The notes under the pieces were generated by a model. That model saw only the letters and a program-made list of their open reading frames with translations. It searched no databases and had not been told where the DNA came from. From assembly GCA_012837895.1 (NCBI GenBank), contig DUQH01000146.1, forward strand, positions 1 through 41,773: DNA of 41,773 nt, in the 5' to 3' direction. Every line of letters starts with the position of its first letter. The stretch's first letter is position 1. Source of the DNA: Candidatus Fermentithermobacillaceae bacterium. GTDB taxonomy: Bacteria; Bacillota; Sulfobacillia; Fermentithermobacillales; Fermentithermobacillaceae. Shown one piece after another: positions 35,617 through 41,773 of this stretch. The position numbers were made by a program, and so were the translations under genes.

Positions 35617-36711
35617 CTATTCCTCTGGCTCTTCCGGACATGTTTCTACCGTGCCGGCATGGTCATAGGGAATCTTCTCAAACACTGCTGTCAACTGTTC
35701 CCGCCTGATAGCTACAGGCTCTTTGATACGGGCCCATGCAAGATCCACGTACTTCCGGTTGATGTCATACCCTACGAAATGACGGCCCAGGTGGCGCGCC
35801 ACTTTGAGGGTCTGGCCGGAACCGCAAAAAGGATCAAGTACAAGATCACCCGGATATGAATACAGCTGGATCAACCTGTACGGGATTTCCTCAGGATATG
35901 GGCACGGGTGTTCGATATGGCCGGGCGGGACAGGGGCGATGTGCCATACTGTATTAGCTGTTTCGTTGGTGAAAAGCTTATCTGTGACTACCCTGGCACA
36001 TTGTTTTTCAGCATCTGACCGCCCTTTATAAATGGGTGGGCCAGGCTTCCTGAAAACGAGAATATACTCGGTCATTATGTTTGGATAATAGTATCCGGGG
36101 CGCGGGTGCTGGAGGAAAACCCCAGCCCTCTTCACCCCTCCGGTAACCTTATGCCATATTATATCCTGGTGAAATTCCCATGAAGGCCCGCACGATACAC
36201 CTGAGCCACCTGCCTGCGAATGGTCGTCCGGACCCGAATACTCATTGGCCGGGGAAAATCCTTCACTGGCCGGGGAAAACTCTTCACTCTCAGGAGTATA
36301 ACATCCGGTTTGACCGCCTTTACCGGCATTTCCGGCCAGAAGCGAAACCACATCAAAGGGAACAGGGTAATGTCTCCGGTCTAACAGTACCGTCCCAATC
36401 ACAAGCGCCATGAACCCTCCGGGCTTGGTGATACGGAAAACTTCGTCTGCGATCTTCTTGAGCCAAACCAGGTAGTCGCTGTATCCCTGGTATCCAACTG
36501 AATAACTGCGTGTGCGGTAGTTTTGGCTGGCGTCTTCAACGTGACGGTCGTAGTCGATTGCATTCCAGTAAGGAGGTGAAGTTACAGTCAGATCTACTGA
36601 ACCGCCGGGCAGTTCGTCCATATTCTCACATGACTTGCAGAAGATTGTATCTATGTACCCCCGGGACAATGTCAAAGTTTCCACCTCCGGATACGGGTTT
36701 CCCAGAGTCAT
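35617..36711 (-). CDS. Orphan site-specific DNA methyltransferase (amino-methyltransferase, beta class)
   Basis: 364 aa. The catalytic motif TSPPYW (44-49) precedes the SAM-binding DPFCGSGQT (293-301), followed by GRHFVGYDI. This order is that of beta-class N4-cytosine/N6-adenine methyltransferases; TSPPYW is often seen in N4-cytosine enzymes. A low-complexity insert at ~127-177 contains a 7-residue tandem repeat (EFSPASE/GFSPANE) and probably sits in the target-recognition region. No restriction endonuclease gene is adjacent. The ATG at 36711 lacks a strong ribosome binding site, so a slightly different start is possible. The recognition sequence cannot be read from the gene. Confidence 0.92.
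   Translation of the reverse strand: MTLGNPYPEVETLTLSRGYIDTIFCKSCENMDELPGGSVDLTVTSPPYWNAIDYDRHVEDASQNYRTRSYSVGYQGYSDYLVWLKKIADEVFRITKPGGFMALVIGTVLLDRRHYPVPFDVVSLLAGNAGKGGQTGCYTPESEEFSPASEGFSPANEYSGPDDHSQAGGSGVSCGPSWEFHQDIIWHKVTGGVKRAGVFLQHPRPGYYYPNIMTEYILVFRKPGPPIYKGRSDAEKQCARVVTDKLFTNETANTVWHIAPVPPGHIEHPCPYPEEIPYRLIQLYSYPGDLVLDPFCGSGQTLKVARHLGRHFVGYDINRKYVDLAWARIKEPVAIRREQLTAVFEKIPYDHAGTVETCPEEPEE
36242..36283. repeat. Two 21-bp tandem units inside the methyltransferase gene
   Basis: TCATTGGCCGGGGAAAA and TCACTGGCCGGGGAAAA begin 21 bp apart, adding seven codons in frame. A third degraded start (TTCACTCTCAGGA) follows. Confidence 0.85.
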
Positions 36712-36792
36712 TGTACCATCCCGGGCGTCTCCTGGCCCTCACTTCTCCCCATACCAGTTTGGGCCATCTGAAGTGGTTATTTCCCGAACGTT

Positions 36793-37923
36793 CTAGGGCT
36801 CAATAAATGGAACCAGGAGCATGAATATCAACTGTATCCCGAGAATAACTGACAGGAGAACCCAGGGCCACTGCCTTATCAATTCGCTAAACCGCGCCCC
36901 GGATTTGGGCTTTTCAGTAAACTCCTGCCATAAGCTGCGGAACTCATGCCATAGCCAGGCAAGTCTGTGACGGAACACAAATACTACTACTACAACCGCT
37001 AGACGGCCCCCGACGCAAATTATCTCAGCCCAAGAAGCCTTCACAAGATCGTGATACTTCCCCACCAGTTGGGGCAAGAGGTTACCTGCAGCATGAATAA
37101 GAACCGCGGGGACAAGGGAATCGTAGCGGAGCACAGCTAAAGCAGCAACAACTCCGATGACGAAAGCTCCTGGCATCACTGCGGGCTGATGTAACACAGC
37201 GAAAATAATGCTGGAGAAAATCACCGCCCATGCGGGGCCCCACTGGTAGAATGCCGTCACAAAAAATCCCCTGAACAGCAATTCTTCGGATATGGCAACC
37301 ACAACCGCGAAAAGGAACACGCGCCCTAGAAATGTTTCAGGCGCGTCAGTCTGGGAAAACCATTCCATCCACTCTGTGATCTTACCCTTAGAGAGCCAAT
37401 CAATTACCTGCCACAGCAGCGTTTCCGTTGATATAACTCCCGCACTGAACAAAGCTAGATGCACGAAGTCTGGATCCCAAGTGGGGCGCAGGTAAAACGT
37501 CTTTTTTGGACACAATCCTTTGGACCAGGTCAGGTAAATCGCCACTACCGGGAATCCCAAGGCGCTGACAACCTGTAACCAGTATCCGGACATGCCAAGG
37601 CCGCGGGCGATAAAGGAAGGCAGAAACATACCTATCAGAAGTGCTTTGCCGGCGTCAATCGGAGCAATTGTCTTAGGGGTTGATTCTGGCACTTCATCGC
37701 CCTGGGTTCCCGTCACTTCACAAGTTGAGCCTTCGCTCACATGATCGGTTTCAGGTACATCATGGTTTCCAAGCAAACCGTAGGTTTCCGGCTTACGGTG
37801 CGTTTCTGGCTTACCGTGCGTTTCTGGCTTACCGTGATTGTCCGGCGCTGCACTGTTATGGAGAATGCCGCCACCATTTTCAGCCGCACCATCGTTTCCG
37901 GGCATATGATTGCTATAGGGCAC
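36793..37923 (-). CDS. CPBP family intramembrane metalloprotease
   Basis: 376 aa. Residues ~1-90 are hydrophilic and repetitive (HGKPET, HGKPET, HRKPET at about 30-47); about eight membrane segments follow. The CAAX/Abi motifs are complete: EELLFRG (Glu213, Glu214, Arg218), FAVLHQP (His245) and HAAGN (His277, Asn281). Members cleave proteins within the membrane; bacterial roles include bacteriocin self-immunity and protein processing. The last ~70 residues contain a membrane-proximal basic stretch and a final hydrophobic helix. The start is ATG; an internal start after the repeat tract would leave the protease intact. It lies 81 bp upstream of the methyltransferase on the same strand. Confidence 0.93.
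   Translation of the reverse strand: MPYSNHMPGNDGAAENGGGILHNSAAPDNHGKPETHGKPETHRKPETYGLLGNHDVPETDHVSEGSTCEVTGTQGDEVPESTPKTIAPIDAGKALLIGMFLPSFIARGLGMSGYWLQVVSALGFPVVAIYLTWSKGLCPKKTFYLRPTWDPDFVHLALFSAGVISTETLLWQVIDWLSKGKITEWMEWFSQTDAPETFLGRVFLFAVVVAISEELLFRGFFVTAFYQWGPAWAVIFSSIIFAVLHQPAVMPGAFVIGVVAALAVLRYDSLVPAVLIHAAGNLLPQLVGKYHDLVKASWAEIICVGGRLAVVVVVFVFRHRLAWLWHEFRSLWQEFTEKPKSGARFSELIRQWPWVLLSVILGIQLIFMLLVPFIEP
37780..37833. repeat. Three 18-bp tandem units in the 5' end of the CPBP gene
   Basis: Units GTAGGTTTCCGGCTTACG, GTGCGTTTCTGGCTTACC and GTGCGTTTCTGGCTTACC (the last two identical) encode the GKPETH-type hexapeptide repeat on the minus strand. Confidence 0.9.
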
Positions 37924-38187
37924 TTGCTCCCCTCCCCGATCCCAAACCGGAAATGTGAGTCTTTCAAATGTCAGAATGTGAGGTAGCAGCTTGTCTTGCG
38001 GGGTACCATCCCCTGCAACCCTTGTTCTCCTTGAAGGAGGAATTTTCCTCTATTAGAAATTATGCTGTCTCGTCCAAACAAGTACACTTACTGCAAAGTC
38101 CGGAACCATGTATACTTACGATAAACTAAAGCAGATCGTCTAAGCTGTACGGTGGTTTTCTGGTATTCTTGAGATGAGCGGTGAAGC
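37924..38187. other. Divergent intergenic region, CPBP / NusG-II gene
   Basis: Two small palindromic patches are seen: GGGGTACCATCCCC at about 37999-38012, and TTCTCCTTGAAGGAGGAA at about 38026-38043. No gene or clear promoter was recognised. Confidence 0.4.
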
Positions 38188-38667
38188 TTGACCAACCCTA
38201 ACAAGAAGAAGGAGCCAAGGAGCAGAACTACGAGTATGTACTCAAAGGATAATGAGCGTACAAGCATTGGTTTTCACAGCAATCAGGACAGAAATCGTTA
38301 TGAAAAGAGCAGGGGCAAGAGAGCCCGCATGATTTTCGCATTGTCGATAGTCTTGGTTGCTGCAGCTGTAGGCATTTGGGTTTACTCGTCAGGCGTTTTC
38401 CTGGATGAACCGGATATGCTGCTTGTAACTTCAGGGGATAAGATGGTGATATGGCGACCGCTCAAGGATATCGCAGACGGGACCATACCTGTTGAAGGAC
38501 CTCTGGGAACTACTATTGTTGAAGTCAGTCAGGGACGTGTGCGCGTATTGAGTTCGCCGTGTCCTGAACATATCTGCATGAATACTGGCTGGATATCGAA
38601 GACCGGCCAGCTCATAGTGTGTATGCCCAACCGGATCGTAGTACGCCTTGTGAAAAAACCATCATAG
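38188..38667 (+). CDS. Membrane-anchored NusG domain II protein
   Basis: 159 aa. A charged N-terminal ~45 residues leads into one membrane helix (about 49-69, IFALSIVLVAAAVGIWVYSS) and an extracytoplasmic NusG_II domain (about 74-155, ending in VRVLSSPCPEHICMNTGWI and QLIVCMPNRIVVRLV), with Cys residues typical of the family. Its function is unknown in general; in Bacillota it often accompanies membrane or cofactor genes. The start is TTG with GCGGTGA upstream; no better start is in frame. The last 11 codons are part of a 71-bp duplication that continues past the stop. Confidence 0.85.
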   Translation: MTNPNKKKEPRSRTTSMYSKDNERTSIGFHSNQDRNRYEKSRGKRARMIFALSIVLVAAAVGIWVYSSGVFLDEPDMLLVTSGDKMVIWRPLKDIADGTIPVEGPLGTTIVEVSQGRVRVLSSPCPEHICMNTGWISKTGQLIVCMPNRIVVRLVKKPS

Positions 38668-38775
38668 GACCTCTGGACCCGCAAGGGTACGATTGAGGCA
38701 TCCAGATTGTAGCACGCCTTGTGAAAGCACCATCATATTCTCTGGAAGGATCCGCAAGGATACGATTGAAACATC
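38634..38775 (+). repeat. 71-bp tandem duplication across the 3' end of the NusG-II gene
   Basis: GATCGTAGTACGCCTTGTGA ... CCATCATAG ... GCAAGGGTACGATTGAGGCATCC (38634-38704) is repeated as GATTGTAGCACGCCTTGTGA ... CCATCATAT ... GCAAGGATACGATTGAAACATCC (38705-38775). The first copy includes the gene's stop codon; in the second copy TAG has become TAT. Confidence 0.85.
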
Positions 38776-38791
38776 CGCGGTCAAAGATACT

Positions 38792-39502
38792 CTAGAACCC
38801 GGCGCTTCCTCCAATCAATCCGACCAAATAGCAGATAGCCGGAGTTAGGAATATCGCAGGCAGCAGGTTGGCAACCCTGATTCTCTTGATTTCCAAGAGG
38901 CCTAGCCCTATAGCAAAGAGCAGAAGGCCGCCTGCTGCAGTCATTTCAGTTACCATTTGTTCAGTGAAAACCCTGTCGAAAAAGCCTGCTCCCAAGGTGA
39001 TTGCTCCCTGGTACAAAAACACAGGCAAGGCTGAGAAACCGACACCCAGTCCTAAGGATGAGGCGAACGCAATCGAGGTAAACCCGTCAATGGCTGCTTT
39101 GGCTGCAAGGGTGCTGTAGTCACCGGTAAGGCCATCTTGTATTCCTCCGATGATTGCCATCGGTCCGATACAGAACAGCAAGGTGGCCGATACAAAGCCT
39201 TTGGCAAACAGACCTTGTGATTGTTTTCCAAACCTCTTCTCGAGAGACTCGCCGAGGTTGTTGACCCACAGTTCAATATTCAACCATTCGCCGATAATCG
39301 CACCGGAAGCGACACCGGACAAGGGATAGAGGATATTCTGGGTTTCAAGAGCCATGCTGATTCCTATGATGCTGGTCACAAGACCCAGACCGTTCATCAC
39401 TGTCTCTTTCATTTTCTGCGGGTACTTCTGGCCCGCAAGCGTCCCGAGGATAGTCCCTGCTACGATTGTTACTGTATTGATCAGCGTACCTTTCAAAACC
39501 AT
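38792..39502 (-). CDS. DUF554 family membrane protein
   Basis: 236 aa, the normal family length. Several hydrophobic helices and the family segments TLINTVTIVAGTILGTLAG, GLGLVTSIIGISMAL, SGAIIGEWLNIE, FCIGPMAIIGGIQDGLTGD and GAGFFDRVFTEQMVTEM are visible. It is an integral membrane protein of unknown function (YdfK/YqgA-like). The start at 39502 follows AAAGGGCG; the open frame runs 71 codons further but that part is repeat-derived and not family-like. Confidence 0.93.
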   Translation of the reverse strand: MVLKGTLINTVTIVAGTILGTLAGQKYPQKMKETVMNGLGLVTSIIGISMALETQNILYPLSGVASGAIIGEWLNIELWVNNLGESLEKRFGKQSQGLFAKGFVSATLLFCIGPMAIIGGIQDGLTGDYSTLAAKAAIDGFTSIAFASSLGLGVGFSALPVFLYQGAITLGAGFFDRVFTEQMVTEMTAAGGLLLFAIGLGLLEIKRIRVANLLPAIFLTPAICYLVGLIGGSAGF

Positions 39503-39650
39503 TCGCCCTTTCCCAAGAAACATGCTCAAAACAAACCTGCTTGTAAACCGGCCTGTCATTAAGTTAAGTACCATATATTCTACACCGGATGTCAAAAAAG
39601 GAGAAATCAAAACAACATTTTGCCCGCCTGCGTCATTGTTGTGTGCTGTC

Positions 39651-39793
39651 CCTTGAGTTGCAGTCAACCTAAGCTCCCAGCTATAACCTAAGTTGCAGTC
39701 AATCCAAGTTCCCATCTGTAACCTAAGTTGCAGTCAAGCCCTGAGTTCCAGCCAAGACCTGAGTTGCAGTCGATCCCTGAGTTACAGTCAGCC
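39651..39793. repeat. 18-bp minisatellite, about eight degenerate units
   Basis: Units of the form CCTGAGTTGCAGTCAAG start near 39651, 39668, 39687, 39704, 39722, 39740, 39758 and 39776, 17-19 bp apart and settling at 18 in the right half. It lies between the DUF554 start and sfsA. A short plus-strand open frame from 39728 reads PELQS-type hexapeptide repeats, but I do not consider it a supported gene. Confidence 0.85.
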
Positions 39794-40076
39794 CCGCCAC
39801 CGGCGACGTGGAACCATCCGGACGCCTTCAACGGTCAACCTGCACCAACGGTGACAAGACCCCACGGACATGCTATCCTTAACAAAATCACCGGCTCTCT
39901 GGATCCAGTGGAACCTGCGGGCAAGCAATTGCAATCGCCAGCGGTTCCTGAAGTGGACACATAGCTGAAGGAAGGTCACATTCCCTAAGGTGAGTATGAC
40001 GCAAGGGACGGGTTACGCGGGGACTGCCAGCCACAGGTGTAAGCCGGGCAGGGGCTGCAAAGGAGGCAATATTCGA

Positions 40077-40874
40077 ATGAGTAATACCGCTAAGATCGAC
40101 CTTGCTATCCCCCTGGGCCATCTTGAAGAAGGCACTCTGGCTGAGCGGCCCAACAGGTTCGTGGCAGTAGTTAACTTAGACGGGCAGACCATCAACGCCC
40201 ATGTGCCCGATCCCGGCCGGCTTGAGGAGTTGCTGTACCCTGGAAACCCTGTTATGGTCCGGAACGCCGATGCACCTGCGCGGAAAACCCTATACGACCT
40301 TGTGCTTGCTGCGTTCGACGACATTTGGGTCTGCGTGGATACAAGGTACCCAAACCGCCTTTTTGAACGAGCTGCCAGACAAGGCGCCCTGGAGGCATTC
40401 AGCGGGTACACTTCGGTGCGGAGGGAAGTCACCCTGGAGCAAGCTCTCAAGAGCGTAGAAAGTCCCGCCCGACAAACCATACCAAGGGATAAGAAGTCCA
40501 AAGCATCCAAGACGCCTAAGAGCAGGTTCGATTTTCTGCTCCAAGGACCGGGGAAGCGTCCCCTGTTTGTTGAAGTGAAATCAGTCAGCTTGTGTGTTGA
40601 CGGAACAGGGCTGTTCCCCGATGCGCCTACACTGAGGGGCGCAAGGCACATCAATGAGATGAAGGAAGCCTTAGACCTGGGTTTGGACGCTTGCGTTGTG
40701 TTTATTGCCCAAAGGCAAGATGTGGCTCGGGTTTCAGCCCACAGGCAAATGGACCCAAGGTTTGCACAAGTTCTGGATGAAGCTGCTGAAGCAGGCGTCA
40801 GGGTTCATGCGTACCGGTGTGCGGTAAGCCCAGCTCACATCAGGTTGGAACCTGCTGAGGTGCCCTACTGTTGA
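40077..40874 (+). CDS. sfsA: SfsA family DNA-binding protein / nuclease-fold protein
   Basis: 265 aa. Its OB-like N-terminus (RPNRFVAVVNLDGQTINAHV, PDPGRLEELLYPG) is followed by a PD-(D/E)XK-type core (RFDFLL ... PLFVEVKSVSL) and the typical RGARHINEMKEALDLG and VFIAQRQDVARVSAH segments. SfsA was named for stimulating maltose gene expression in E. coli; its fold suggests nucleic-acid cleavage or binding. It is about 30 residues longer than usual because of a Lys/Ser/Pro-rich insert (PRDKKSKASKTPK). The ATG at 40077 has AAGGAGG about 9 nt upstream. Array 3 begins 11 bp after the stop codon. Confidence 0.95.
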   Translation: MSNTAKIDLAIPLGHLEEGTLAERPNRFVAVVNLDGQTINAHVPDPGRLEELLYPGNPVMVRNADAPARKTLYDLVLAAFDDIWVCVDTRYPNRLFERAARQGALEAFSGYTSVRREVTLEQALKSVESPARQTIPRDKKSKASKTPKSRFDFLLQGPGKRPLFVEVKSVSLCVDGTGLFPDAPTLRGARHINEMKEALDLGLDACVVFIAQRQDVARVSAHRQMDPRFAQVLDEAAEAGVRVHAYRCAVSPAHIRLEPAEVPYC

Positions 40875-40884
40875 AACATGCTAA

Positions 40885-41743
40885 ATGGTACACGTAGTGT
40901 ACCATCCTATCTCTCAGACAATCCAAGAATTGCTGAATCGGCATACGTAGTGCACCATTCTCATGGGAATAGCGTTGGCGTTCCGCAAGATTGGTACACG
41001 TAGTACACCGTTCCAGCCGCGTTCCAGCCGCCGGCGTGCACGAATGGCGGCATATTGGTGCACGTAGTGCACCATTCTAGCGGAAAACATTCTCACGGCC
41101 CCGGTGATTGGTGCATCCAGTGCACCATTTTGGACGGCAACCAACACAAAAATGGGAATAATGGTGCACGTAGTGCGCCATTTCAGCCCTCTAAGAGACG
41201 AAAAACAGAAAGATTGGTGCATCTGGTACACCATTTTGGTCGTCATAGCCCTGCGAAACCTAGAAAATGGTGCATCTGGTGCACCGTTTTGACGGGATTC
41301 GTTCCGAAAACCAGAGTGATTGGTGCAGCCAGTGCACCATTTTGGACGGCAGCCAACACAAGAATGGGAATAATGGTGCACGTGGTGCACCATTTCAGCC
41401 CTCCAAGAGACGAAAAACAGAAAGATTGGTGCATCTGGTACACCATTTTGGTCATCATAGCCCTGCGATACCTAGAAAATGGCGTACCTGGTGTACCGTT
41501 TTGGCGGGACTCGTTCCGAAAACCAGAGTGATTGGTGCATCCAGTGCACCATTTTGGACGACTGCCAACACAAGACTGGGAATGATGGTGCACGTGGTGT
41601 ACCATTTTAGCCCTCCAGAAGACGAAAAGCAGAAAGATTGGTGCATCTAGTGCACCATTTTAGTCTTCATAGGTCGGCGAAACCGGGAAAATGGTGCATG
41701 TGGTGCACCGTTTTGGCCGAAAGCGTGGTCTACGATCCCCGAC
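40885..41743. repeat. Array 3: sixteen 53-bp palindromic units, inverted relative of array 1
   Basis: Units begin at 40885, 40938, 40991, 41055, 41108, 41161, 41214, 41267, 41320, 41373, 41426, 41479, 41532, 41585, 41638 and 41691. Every step is 53 bp except one of 64, where an 11-bp tandem duplication (GTTCCAGCCGC twice, 41010-41031) has been added. Palindromes follow ATGGTGCAC-GTA-GTGCACCAT. From 41108 the inter-palindrome segments cycle through four types (TGGACGGCAGCCAACAC; CAGCCCTCCAAGAGACG; TGGTCGTCATAGCCCTG; TGGCGGGACTCGTTCCG), a 212-bp higher-order repeat. Several types are reverse complements of array 1 types. The array ends before the window does. Confidence 0.95.
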
Positions 41744-41773
41744 GTTTCCGGTAGCATTCCCAGCATTTTCTGT

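Noticed and set aside
39728-39964. Small repeat-peptide gene (PELQS repeats)
   Set aside because: It is a translation of the 18-bp minisatellite, without a ribosome binding site or recognisable domain.

Overview
The window reads as a piece of chromosome from a Bacillota (Firmicutes), probably Clostridia-like, with moderate-to-high GC. The evidence is the family mix and the regulation: tRNA-sensing T-box leaders in front of valS and leuS, a CIRCE operator on groES-groEL, strong GGAGG-type ribosome binding sites with frequent TTG/GTG starts, ComEA/ComEC, a VanW-like protein, a DUF2600 terpene-synthase-like protein, a NusG domain II protein, RocB-like and DUF554 proteins. I cannot name the genus from sequence alone.

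Layout. 1-207: end of a tRNA operon (Asn partial, Met, Glu). 226-1779 (-): membrane-anchored Amidase_6 protein. 1995-8248 (+): T-box, valS, folC, a PrcB-domain protein and a SPOR-domain protein. 8342-13971: a REP-like palindrome, rpsT (+), then holA, a VanW-like gene and comEC (-), a neighbourhood partly conserved in Bacillota (comEC-holA-rpsT). 14085-16859 (-): MacB-type permease and efflux adaptor with no ATPase gene. 17253-19061 (+): Spx/ArsC-like protein, a broken Fpg/Nei glycosylase gene, bacterioferritin. 19320-21595 (-): groES-groEL with promoter, CIRCE and terminator. 21801-26639 (-): comEA and leuS, with the first repeat array between them and a T-box leader on leuS. 26764-27350: a second, unrelated repeat array. 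27456-33279 (-): M14 peptidase, polyprenyl synthetase, DUF2600 protein and a TIM-barrel-like protein. 33865-35505 (+): RocB-like M20 peptidase. 35617-37923 (-): orphan DNA methyltransferase and CPBP protease. 38188-40874: NusG-II protein (+), DUF554 (-), sfsA (+). 40885-41743: a third array, the inverted relative of the first.

The most unusual content is repetitive. Arrays 1 and 3 (12 and 16 units) are built on an almost invariant 53-bp period, each unit carrying an imperfect 21-bp palindrome with 9-bp arms. The inter-palindrome segments fall into a few types in fixed order, giving higher-order repeats of 159 bp (array 1) and 212 bp (array 3), like a miniature satellite DNA. The main spacing exception is an 11-bp tandem duplication, about one helical turn. 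Array 2 has a different quasi-palindrome at spacings of 32, 32 and about 41 bp, a 105-bp super-period. In all three, sites recur close to whole numbers of helical turns. I infer phased binding sites for dimeric DNA-binding proteins, but function is unproven.

A second theme is short tandem duplication and low-complexity insertion inside otherwise ordinary genes (valS, folC, comEC, leuS, polyprenyl synthetase, DUF2600, methyltransferase, CPBP, sfsA). Other oddities are a tRNA-Thr anticodon-arm fragment between duplicated terminator sequences in the leuS leader, a holA frame with no ordinary start codon before its conserved N-terminus, a comEA promoter that predicts a leaderless mRNA, and a GroEL without the usual Gly-Met tail.
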